Below, piece after piece: positions 7,478 to 12,637 of a stretch of 12,637 nt of DNA. The translations under genes were made by a program, and so were the position numbers. This stretch comes from Flavobacteriaceae bacterium (GTDB taxonomy: Bacteria; Bacteroidota; Bacteroidia; Flavobacteriales; Flavobacteriaceae), in NCBI GenBank assembly GCA_018623955.1, contig JAAZUX010000005.1:1-12637 (forward strand), in the 5' to 3' direction. A model generated the notes under the pieces. The model was not told where the DNA came from and made no database searches. It saw nothing but the letters and a program-made list of their open reading frames with translations. The number at the start of each line of letters is the position of its first letter. The stretch's first letter is position 1.

Positions 7478-8398
7478 TCAAATGTCTATGCTCAAACCCA
7501 ACCCAAATAACTCTCTGATTTGCAATCTTTTAATAAGATCGTCATCGTATTGGATGTGTATGATCAAGTTGCTTGATATTTTGTCATTGACCTTGAGTCT
7601 GATGTTGGCATTCCATTCAAAATCAATGTTTTCAATCTTATTAAGATAGTTAACATATACATTGAACTTGTTGTCCATGGAGATGTTTTCCATCAAATTG
7701 GATTGAATAAATCCCGAAAGCGAAGCCCCCATAGATACAATATTGGTGGCGCCTCTTTCTACTCCAAAATATTTTTGGCCGGGGGATAGGTTTTGGGTGT
7801 AATCTTTGCTGACAAAAATTCCTCTGGCGGCCAATGGAGCAATATTAAACCACGCAACATCCCCTTCTTTATAGTACCATCCCAGGCCCATTTGAATGAC
7901 AGCCGGAGAGAGAATTCTGGATATTTCTTCTTTTTGATCCTCACCGTCTTTTTTGAAATAACGGTAGCCCGGAAGCATTTGGGTTTTGAAATTGAAATAA
8001 GCAGAATAGTTCCAATAGGTGTTTACTTTTTTACTGACTACTGAGTTGATCTCGATTCGGTCATCGGCTTTTTTGAAAAAGGCATTTCCCGACAGATAGG
8101 TGGTTCCTATGGAAAGCATCAGGTTATTGTCCCATACCCATCCCTTTTCACTCAGATAATTGATATTGTAGTCGAGACTAAAAAGCCCTGTCATGGAATT
8201 TTCCCCCCCCGAAACCCAATTTTCAAAATAGGCTTGGTTAAAGGTGATTTGGGTTAACCCGAAGAACTTGAATTTACTTTTTTCTTCAGCGACCGCATTC
8301 AGTGAATCGGCGGAAATGCTATCTGTGGGCTGATTTTGTTGTGCATTTAGTAGGTTTAGAAATAAGGAAGCTGCCAAAAGATAAAAAAAAGTCTTCAT
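7478..8398 (-). CDS. DUF3078 family outer-membrane-type beta-barrel protein
   Basis: Protein of 306 aa with a Sec signal peptide (MKTFFYLLAASLFLNLLNA, cleavage probably after NA at 19). The rest is dominated by alternating strands typical of an outer-membrane barrel, ending in SIDI. The motif NQAYFENWVSGGENS near 53-67 and the following WDNNLML match the Bacteroidetes DUF3078 family as I remember it. No biochemical function is established for the family. It lies 62 bp upstream of the sulfatase operon on the same strand, but it is a widespread Bacteroidetes gene and I would not assign it to the pathway on position alone. The Gly-Gly of its signature is encoded in a run of eight G (8203-8210 on this strand as C8), a potential slippage site; the frame is intact here. 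Confidence 0.85.
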   Translation of the reverse strand: MKTFFYLLAASLFLNLLNAQQNQPTDSISADSLNAVAEEKSKFKFFGLTQITFNQAYFENWVSGGENSMTGLFSLDYNINYLSEKGWVWDNNLMLSIGTTYLSGNAFFKKADDRIEINSVVSKKVNTYWNYSAYFNFKTQMLPGYRYFKKDGEDQKEEISRILSPAVIQMGLGWYYKEGDVAWFNIAPLAARGIFVSKDYTQNLSPGQKYFGVERGATNIVSMGASLSGFIQSNLMENISMDNKFNVYVNYLNKIENIDFEWNANIRLKVNDKISSNLIIHIQYDDDLIKRLQIRELFGLGLSIDI

Positions 8399-8428
8399 GG
8401 ATGATATCGTTCAATGTTTGGCTAAAAT

Positions 8429-8621
8429 ATTATAAAGTTATGGGAATGGTTGATTTTTTTTCCTCCATAACCATTTGAGGAATCTTTTTTGGCCTTCAGG
8501 GGCTATTTTAGTTAAGTCTTGCCATATTTTAATCAGATTTATATTGGATTGAGGAGCAAAAAATAACCTTAAGAATTTTCTGACGATTTGAATTCATTGG
8601 TTTTTTATATAACTTTATAAT
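8429..8621. repeat. Inverted pair of a 13-bp box ATAACTTTATAAT in a divergent promoter region
   Basis: ATAACTTTATAAT occurs at 8609-8621 on the plus strand and as its exact complement at 8429-8441, so it reads toward the plus-strand small genes and toward the DUF3078 gene. The boxes end 17 bp before the plus-strand ATG and 30 bp before the minus-strand ATG. Both positions suit -7/-10 elements. The 167 bp between them contains no gene I can recognise. Confidence 0.6.
8587..8617 (+). promoter_or_regulatory. Bacteroidetes-type promoter for the small-gene pair
   Basis: TTTG at 8587-8590, a 19-bp spacer, then TAACTTTA at 8610-8617. This matches the Bacteroidetes consensus TTTG-N19-TAnnTTTG at all but the last base. 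It would start transcription near 8624, leaving a leader of about 15 nt before the first ATG. Confidence 0.5.
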
Positions 8622-8638
8622 GAATTAAATGAAGATGA

Positions 8639-8926
8639 ATGATGATGGGATTGAACGATATTCAGTATCTGTACGAGTTTTTATTTTGGGTTGTTATTTT
8701 TTTTATTCTCAAAAAAGTTTGGTACAAACCCGAAGTGAGATTGATTTATGGCTATAGCGTAGCTGTATTTAACCTTTTAGCTGTATTCTTTTTTTCACTT
8801 TCTTCGATTAGGGGGAACCTGAATATTATGGATGCTTTTGCCTTTGGGTTTTTGCATACTATGGTAGCAGTAGTAATGATTACCTTGGTTCATTTGAGTA
8901 AAAAAATTGAAAACAAGTCTTCATAG
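8639..8926 (+). CDS. Small three-TM membrane protein, unknown function
   Basis: Protein of 95 aa that I do not recognise. Three hydrophobic helices are visible at about 10-28 (FLFWVVIFFILKKVW), 36-57 (GYSVAVFNLLAVFFFSLSS) and 67-87 (FAFGFLHTMVAVVMITLVHL), with a basic loop KKVWYKPEVR after the first and a charged Lys-rich tail. Three ATGs stand in tandem (8639, 8642, 8645) and any could start; the first is reported. A good Bacteroidetes promoter sits just upstream, which supports a real gene. It is followed 18 bp later by a secreted-protein gene on the same strand, so the two are probably co-transcribed. Nothing links it to the sulfatase operon apart from proximity. Confidence 0.7.
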   Translation: MMMGLNDIQYLYEFLFWVVIFFILKKVWYKPEVRLIYGYSVAVFNLLAVFFFSLSSIRGNLNIMDAFAFGFLHTMVAVVMITLVHLSKKIENKSS

Positions 8927-8944
8927 GTGTTTAAATATAGAATT

Positions 8945-9295
8945 ATGAAAGGATTAGCCAATGCATTGTTTTTTTTAGTCACAGTTTCAACAACCTATTC
9001 TCAGGAGTGGATCATTGTTGACATTTTGGAGCAATCCAAAAAAGAGCTGGTTTATAAAGTCGATAACGGAGAAGAGGTAAAACGGGAAACGGTAAAAAAC
9101 CCCTCCATCGTAAAGTTGATAAAGGATTATCAAGCAGAGGGATTTCAGTTGAAAGCGGTCACCCAAGGTGTGGAACTGGAGTTGAATGGGAATCTGCCCA
9201 TGATCAATAATCGAAATAATAATTTCGGCATAGCTAATTTGAACCTTTTCAACAACAACCGTATCATGCTCTGGTTTGAAAAAAAGGAAGATTAA
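8945..9295 (+). CDS. Small secreted protein, unknown function
   Basis: Protein of 116 aa starting at the ATG at 8945. The open frame continues upstream to a GTG at 8927, but that directly abuts the previous stop, and only the ATG puts a signal peptide at the N-terminus (MKGLANALFFLVTVSTTYSQ, cleavage near residue 19). The mature part has strand EWIIVDILEQ, a strand-turn ELVYKVDNGEEVKRE, a helix SIVKLIKDYQAEGFQL and a final strand NRIMLWFEKKED. The helix ending in a Gly-Phe followed by strands recalls DUF4177-like small folds, but this is a weak similarity. An Asn-rich loop (about 88-105) is unusual. Predicted periplasmic. No partner is identifiable except the membrane protein immediately upstream. 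Confidence 0.7.
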   Translation: MKGLANALFFLVTVSTTYSQEWIIVDILEQSKKELVYKVDNGEEVKRETVKNPSIVKLIKDYQAEGFQLKAVTQGVELELNGNLPMINNRNNNFGIANLNLFNNNRIMLWFEKKED

Positions 9296-9325
9296 AATAT
9301 ATTGAAGGGACTTAGGAAGATCTAA

Positions 9326-9754
9326 TTATGATTTATTTGAAAATGGATTTGAAAAAAAAACATATCCAAAAAACAATGTAAAAAGACAGTAAATCATAGT
9401 GTAAGGTATAATTAGCTGAAGATTATTTTCAAATTTGAAAACTAATTTTATCATAGCCATTGAAGCAGTTAAGAAATGAAGTGTATTTCCTATAAGAATA
9501 GGTTTGTTATAAATTCCACCTATTAAACTATTTTTTGACATCCAATTTATATAACTAAAACCCAAATATAGAGCTCCTAAAATCTGAAGAATTAAAATAA
9601 AAAAATGATTATCATCATTGGTAAGTAAAACAGAAATTTCATTAGGGAAAAAAGAAAATCCAAATCCATTGACAGCTAAAAATATAGCACTTATTGTCAT
9701 TAAAGTTTTTGTGAACTTTCTATGAAAAGAATTTTCTTCATCATCTTTTTTCAT
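9326..9754 (-). CDS. Small four-TM membrane protein, unknown function
   Basis: Protein of 142 aa with a charged cytoplasmic start (MKKDDEENSFHRK) and four hydrophobic helices at about 18-37, 50-70, 84-107 and 114-135. Not recognised as a named family. The pattern of an N-terminal helix with an FLAVNGFG motif, an FxPNE/acidic loop and a second helix LQILGALYLGFSYINW resembles the next gene's FLINGLG and VGQFMGVTFIFFAILTW, suggesting a shared small membrane-protein fold. It converges with the secreted-protein gene across a gap of only 30 bp with no visible terminator. The coding region is noticeably more AT-rich than the operon genes, which could reflect a different origin. Confidence 0.72.
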   Translation of the reverse strand: MKKDDEENSFHRKFTKTLMTISAIFLAVNGFGFSFFPNEISVLLTNDDNHFFILILQILGALYLGFSYINWMSKNSLIGGIYNKPILIGNTLHFLTASMAMIKLVFKFENNLQLIIPYTMIYCLFTLFFGYVFFSNPFSNKS

Positions 9755-9779
9755 AAGCCTATTATAATGTTACACTATT

Positions 9780-9805
9780 GTTGAATCCATACATTAAAAT
9801 TCAAC
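9780..9805. repeat. Inverted repeat GTTGAAT-N12-ATTCAAC upstream of the four-TM gene
   Basis: Perfect 7-bp arms at 9780-9786 and 9799-9805, separated by 12 bp, about 25 bp upstream of the minus-strand ATG at 9754. The location would suit an operator or a leader hairpin. Short arms in an AT-rich gap could also be chance. Confidence 0.35.
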
Positions 9806-9834
9806 TTAGTACAAAATAGTACCATCACAGGAAC

Positions 9835-9860
9835 AAAAAAAACCTCCTAAGTGGAGGGTT
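9835..9860 (-). terminator. Intrinsic terminator after the 121-aa membrane-protein gene
   Basis: On the minus strand, CCTCC-ACTTA-GGAGG forms a GC-rich stem, extended by two A-T pairs past a bulged C, and is followed by a run of eight T. It lies 8 bp past the stop codon at 9868, exactly where a terminator is expected. It separates that gene from the next four-TM gene. Confidence 0.8.
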
Positions 9861-9867
9861 GTTGAGT

Positions 9868-10233
9868 TTATTTTTTGCTGCTAATAAAATATAAGATGGC
9901 AAAAAAGGCAAATAGTCCAATGTTTACGAGTGCCGTAGGTCCCCCTACAATACCGATGGCGATATGATATCCAATAATGGCGGTCCAAAGTAGGCAAGCC
10001 AGTGCCCAAAGAGAGCCAAAAGAATTCACGGAGTCTCCAGCCAATTCCGGAGTTTTCCATGTTAGAATAGCGAAAAAGATAAAAGTGACGCCCATGAATT
10101 GGCCTACTGCCAAAAGATGGGGGGTAACTTCCATATTTGCCATTTCAAAAAACATTGCGGTGGAAAATAATTGTCCCAAACCGTTGATCAAAAAGATGAT
10201 GGATTGGGCTTTAAAGATGGTTTTTAATTGCAT
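9868..10233 (-). CDS. Small four-TM membrane protein (DoxX/DUF4345-like size class), unknown function
   Basis: Protein of 121 aa with four hydrophobic helices at about 8-28, 39-58, 68-92 and 96-117 and a Lys-Lys C-terminus. It begins MQLKTIFKAQSIIFLINGLG, then has TPHLLAVGQFMGVTFIFFAILTW and a WALACLLWTAIIGYHIAIG helix containing a histidine. I do not recognise a specific family. Helix order and spacing resemble the neighbouring 142-aa protein and small 4-TM families such as DUF4345. It is flanked by its own terminator downstream and a 48-bp gap upstream, so it may be a single-gene unit or continue from the 189-aa gene. No functional link to the sugar operon is visible. Confidence 0.75.
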   Translation of the reverse strand: MQLKTIFKAQSIIFLINGLGQLFSTAMFFEMANMEVTPHLLAVGQFMGVTFIFFAILTWKTPELAGDSVNSFGSLWALACLLWTAIIGYHIAIGIVGGPTALVNIGLFAFFAILYFISSKK

Positions 10234-10264
10234 GGTTTTTTTTATAATTCTCTGTAAATTAGTT

Positions 10265-10302
10265 AAAAACAGCTGAGAAACCTATTTTAGAGAACTGTTT
10301 TT
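10265..10302 (-). terminator. Possible terminator hairpin overlapping the end of the MsrQ-like gene
   Basis: Perfect 8-bp arms CTGTTTTT (10295-10302) and AAAAACAG (10265-10272) enclose 22 bp that include the stop codon at 10282-10284. On the minus strand the descending arm ends in CTGTTTTT, giving a T-tract. The long loop and A/T-rich stem make this weaker than the 9835 terminator. Confidence 0.35.
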
Positions 10303-10851
10303 AGAGCGAATCAATTGCATTCCAAAAAACAGTAAACATAGGATAAGTGTACTCAGAGCAATATAATGGAAGATTTCGGGGTTTGCCCCTATAAATTTAC
10401 CTTGGACACGGGAGATATAAGTCATGATCATCACAAAACCCACATAGTAGAAATAGGTCAAATGATGGGTTTTTCGATTTATTTTTTCGATTAGAAAGGG
10501 ATAGATGACAATCATTAAATAAGCGATAAAACCACCTGCCAATCGTATTGGGATAATGGGCACATCATTTAAGTAGATCGAATAGGCCAAAAAGAAAAAA
10601 TGGATCAAATGCATGATGGCAAAAACCCCAAGGGCTTTTTTGGTGATCTCAAGTGATTCGTTTTTCAGGGAAGCTTCTTTGTAAAGAAAAAAACAAAATA
10701 GGTAAATTCCTAAGGATAAACGCCCGGAGTAGCGGGCTGCATACCTGAAAACTTCATTGATGTTTGGTTCGACACTATAGAAGTACAGGAATAGCATGAT
10801 TTCCAAAAGCACACCCCATGTGTAGCCTCTTTTGATTAAAAGGTTTTTCAT
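10282..10851 (-). CDS. Six-TM ferric-reductase-like (MsrQ/YedZ-type) membrane protein
   Basis: Protein of 189 aa, about 6 TM helices. The layout RYAARYSGRLSLGIYLFCFF, then KKALGVFAIMHLIHFFFLAY, then RLAGGFIAYLMIVIYP, then RKTHHLTYFYYVGFVM follows the ferric-reductase-like transmembrane domain order seen in MsrQ: an Arg/Ser-Gly helix, an RRxLGLxAF-type helix with histidines, and an HRLVYLAAI-type helix. Histidines at 81, 84, 129 and 130 are candidate b-heme ligands. MsrQ is the heme subunit that passes electrons to the periplasmic methionine sulfoxide reductase MsrP. No msrP is in the window, and the last histidine of the usual set appears replaced near 141-148 (MIMTYISR). It could therefore be an orphan or a diverged non-redox member. 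Family resemblance is moderate. Confidence 0.7.
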   Translation of the reverse strand: MKNLLIKRGYTWGVLLEIMLFLYFYSVEPNINEVFRYAARYSGRLSLGIYLFCFFLYKEASLKNESLEITKKALGVFAIMHLIHFFFLAYSIYLNDVPIIPIRLAGGFIAYLMIVIYPFLIEKINRKTHHLTYFYYVGFVMIMTYISRVQGKFIGANPEIFHYIALSTLILCLLFFGMQLIRSKNSSLK

Positions 10852-11110
10852 AATTTTCAGAAGATACTAATATCCGAGGGCTTTGCCTATAAACGATCTG
10901 TCTTTTCAAAATCTTTGAGTGCAGCATCTGTGGACTTAAAAAGAAACCTGCAAATTGGAGGATTCAAAACGGGTATCTGACTTTTATGTTGGAATATATT
11001 CATCATTTCGTTTATTTCTAACTTTTTTATTTGGAAATTTACAGTGGGTCAAATGAGATAATACGGGTGTGTGAGAACAACTTAAAAGCAATTTTGCTGC
11101 CGATTGGATT
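10852..11110. other. 259-bp intergenic region, no gene seen
   Basis: This stretch holds the upstream region of the MsrQ-like gene and the downstream region of the DUF6090-like gene. A short hairpin AGCAA-TT-TTGCT (11087-11098), followed on the minus strand by TTTTAAG, could be a weak terminator for the gene ending at 11111. No ORF with a plausible start, and no tRNA, was found. Confidence 0.5.
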
Positions 11111-11803
11111 TTATTGATTTAATTCCAAATCAATTAATGTTTTTAATTCATTGATTTTTTTGATTGAGTCCTCAGCAAATAATTTGAAAAGATTGATTAT
11201 AAAAATCTTCATGTTTAATTGATTCCTAATTTCTCGATCATTTTTAATGTCCTGTAAAGTCATTGGGCTTGAATAAAATTTTTTGTAAAGACTGTCTTTA
11301 TTTAAAGAGGTAATGGAATCGATTAAATGGTTTTCTTCAACTAAGTTGGAGAATTTCCAAAACATCATTTCATCTTGTTTTGCTTGGTCTTTTAAAACAG
11401 AGTAATTCCATGAATAATATCGGTTGAGTTGTTCGAATAGACGTTTATTTTCGATATACTCGATAGAGCCTGTTGATATCATTGACTTATAGTTTGTGTC
11501 ATTACCAACAAAACCAAAATATCTCATCAGTTCATTGAATACTTTATTGGAAATTAGATCATCATTTAGGATGGATTCTATATTCTTAGTTCTTTTATCC
11601 AAACTTTTAGACATGGAATTGAAGATATTTAAGTCTTCTTCAAAATCAGAGAGAACTCCAATTAAACCTGCATTTTTGAGGTCGACTCTATCTTTTTGAT
11701 TGAGGAGTTCTTGAATGTAGAATGAAATGGTGACCGAAAATACGATCACCAATATTTCGAATATATATCTGAAAGCAGAAGTATTGACAAAGCTTTTTTT
11801 CAT
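11111..11803 (-). CDS. Single-TM DUF6090-like protein, unknown function
   Basis: Protein of 230 aa. After MKKSFVNTSAFRY there is one TM helix at about 14-34 (FEILVIVFSVTISFYIQE), then a long charged, mainly helical region with repeated Asp/Asn/Lys residues, probably periplasmic. The arrangement of a short basic start, an 'E-I-x-V-I-V-F' membrane helix ending near a Gln/Asn, and a ~190-aa helical tail recalls the Bacteroidetes DUF6090 family (usual pattern GEI-x-LVVIGILIALQINNW). The match is by pattern only. The coding sequence is distinctly AT-rich compared with the catabolic operon. It is divergent from the FAD oxidoreductase gene across a 344-bp gap. No function can be given. Confidence 0.75.
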   Translation of the reverse strand: MKKSFVNTSAFRYIFEILVIVFSVTISFYIQELLNQKDRVDLKNAGLIGVLSDFEEDLNIFNSMSKSLDKRTKNIESILNDDLISNKVFNELMRYFGFVGNDTNYKSMISTGSIEYIENKRLFEQLNRYYSWNYSVLKDQAKQDEMMFWKFSNLVEENHLIDSITSLNKDSLYKKFYSSPMTLQDIKNDREIRNQLNMKIFIINLFKLFAEDSIKKINELKTLIDLELNQ

Positions 11804-12147
11804 TTTTTACATCATCAAGTGTGATTTATATATATAAATATATTGAATAATATATTTTAGTTTCATTTAACCTATCATTCGCAATAAAAATTAAAATTAT
11901 AAAATCGAATTACGTTTATCATTTTGTATTTGTTTTTAAGGATTTATCCAAAGGTTGAAATTGATCACAAAACCAACCCCAGGAATTACATCATAAAATT
12001 TAGGCTCTCAAAATGTTCCTCAAAGCCAAATAATGTTGATGAATGATAGGTCCTTTGTAGTTAAAAATTACAGGAAGGTTTCTCATTTTGTCAATGTTGA
12101 CAAATTCATTAATTTTCTTTTAGGAGTATCTTGAAAAAACACAGTTT
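11804..12147. other. 344-bp AT-rich divergent intergenic region
   Basis: No gene was found here. It holds an AT-only hairpin with 9-bp arms (AAATATATT at 11836-11844, AATATATTT at 11849-11857). It also has an 11-bp inverted pair ACCTATCATTC (11870-11880) and GAATGATAGGT (12041-12051), about 170 bp apart, and the operator-like palindrome and promoter described separately at 12087-12117. The rest shows no recognisable motif. Confidence 0.6.
12087..12117 (+). promoter_or_regulatory. Promoter with overlapping palindromic operator for the FAD oxidoreductase gene
   Basis: TTTG at 12087-12090, a 19-bp spacer, and TAATTTTC at 12110-12117 give a Bacteroidetes-type promoter that misses only the final G of TAnnTTTG. 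The perfect palindrome TTTGTCAA-TG-TTGACAAA (12087-12104) begins exactly on the -33 element and covers most of the spacer. A dimeric repressor bound here would block the promoter. The predicted start near 12124 leaves about 24 nt of leader. Confidence 0.55.
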
Positions 12148-12637
12148 ATGATGTTGAAAGTAAATTTCAAATGGCAATCCATTAAAAACACCAATTTTTT
12201 GGTTATGATTTTATTCCTCTTGTTCAATATTGAGGTTTTTTGCCAAAGCATTCAATCTTATGACATTGTCGTCTATGGTGGCACCTCTTCGGGGATTACC
12301 GCTGCCATTCAAAGTTCCAGATTGGGTAAAAAAGTATTGTTGATTGAACCGGGTCATAGAATAGGAGGCTTAACCACCGGAGGTTTGGGTCAGACAGATA
12401 TCGGGAACAAGCAAGCCATCGGTGGAATATCCAGAGAGTTTTATCAAAACATTAAAAGCCATTACCAAAAACAGGAAAATTGGAAATGGCAAAAGCGAGA
12501 GTCTTATAGAGATGGTGGTCAGACAACTTCTGATTCGAATGAAGATGCCATGTGGACGTTTGAACCCTCGGCAGCTCTAAAAGTCTTTAAGGACATGATA
12601 AGCAAGGAAAAGAACATAACCTTGGTCTATTCTCAGC
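12148..12637 (+). CDS. Secreted FAD-dependent oxidoreductase (PF12831 type), 3' part missing
   Basis: Open from the ATG at 12148 to the window end (163 codons); an in-frame stop at 12121 limits the start to 12148 or the adjacent ATG at 12151. A signal peptide spans roughly residues 1-32, with hydrophobic core FLVMILFLLFNIEVFC. The mature protein starts QSIQSYDIVVYGGTSSGITA: a beta strand and a dinucleotide-binding turn YGGTSSG (43-49, in place of the classical GxGxxG). LLIEP at 64-68 is the end of the second strand (Glu67 would bind ribose), and RIGGLTTGGLGQTD (71-84) is the family hallmark. Such proteins are common in Bacteroidetes polysaccharide loci, often annotated only as FAD-dependent oxidoreductase; their substrates are mostly unknown. 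It is divergent from region 3 and has its own promoter with a palindromic operator. Remaining domains lie beyond the window. Confidence 0.88.
   Translation, partial: MMLKVNFKWQSIKNTNFLVMILFLLFNIEVFCQSIQSYDIVVYGGTSSGITAAIQSSRLGKKVLLIEPGHRIGGLTTGGLGQTDIGNKQAIGGISREFYQNIKSHYQKQENWKWQKRESYRDGGQTTSDSNEDAMWTFEPSAALKVFKDMISKEKNITLVYSQ

Noticed and set aside
11836..11857. AT-only hairpin with 9-bp arms upstream of the DUF6090-like gene as a regulatory element.
   Set aside because: It consists almost only of A and T with a self-complementary TATA core, so chance formation is likely; listed only within the intergenic entry.

Overview
The window looks like a piece of a marine Bacteroidetes (Bacteroidota) genome, probably a Cytophagales/Cyclobacteriaceae-type or flavobacterial polysaccharide degrader. 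Supporting signs are a DUF3078 outer-membrane-type protein, Cys-type lipoprotein sulfatases, start codons with no clear Shine-Dalgarno, and two candidate promoters of the Bacteroidetes form TTTG-N19-TAnnTTT. The organism is inferred; no rRNA or other marker gene is present.

Region 1 (1-7415, minus strand) is a compact catabolic operon read right to left: lipoprotein sulfatase, enolase-superfamily cycloisomerase/dehydratase, aldehyde dehydrogenase, RhaT-type sugar/H+ symporter, 2-keto-3-deoxygluconate (KDG)-type kinase, KDPG-type aldolase, and a second sulfatase cut by the window edge. Six of these genes are separated by only 1-12 bp. The enzymes form a logical chain: sulfate removal, uptake, aldehyde to aldonate, aldonate to 2-keto-3-deoxy acid, phosphorylation, then cleavage to pyruvate and glyceraldehyde-3-phosphate. 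An aldehyde dehydrogenase combined with a D-galactarolactone-cycloisomerase-like enolase, with no sugar dehydrogenase or lactonase, fits best with 3,6-anhydrogalactose (red algal galactans: carrageenan or agar/porphyran). Ulvan or another uronic acid/deoxysugar glycan is the main alternative. No SusC/SusD pair, glycoside hydrolase or regulator lies in the window, so the cassette would be part of a larger locus.

Region 2 (7478-9295) holds a minus-strand DUF3078 gene and, divergent from it, two small plus-strand genes (a 3-TM protein and a secreted 116-aa protein). Both sides of the divergent gap carry the same 13-bp AT-rich box in inverted orientation; on the plus side it forms the -7 element of a good promoter.

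Region 3 (9326-11803, minus strand) holds four orphan genes: two small 4-TM proteins that look distantly related, a ferric-reductase/MsrQ-like 6-TM protein, and a single-TM DUF6090-like protein. One good intrinsic terminator lies at 9835-9860.

Region 4 (11804-12637) is a 344-bp AT-rich intergenic stretch followed by the start of a secreted FAD-dependent oxidoreductase (PF12831 type) often found in polysaccharide loci. A perfect 8+2+8 palindrome overlaps the -33 element of its candidate promoter, suggesting repressor control. No tRNA, rRNA, CRISPR or insertion sequence was recognised.
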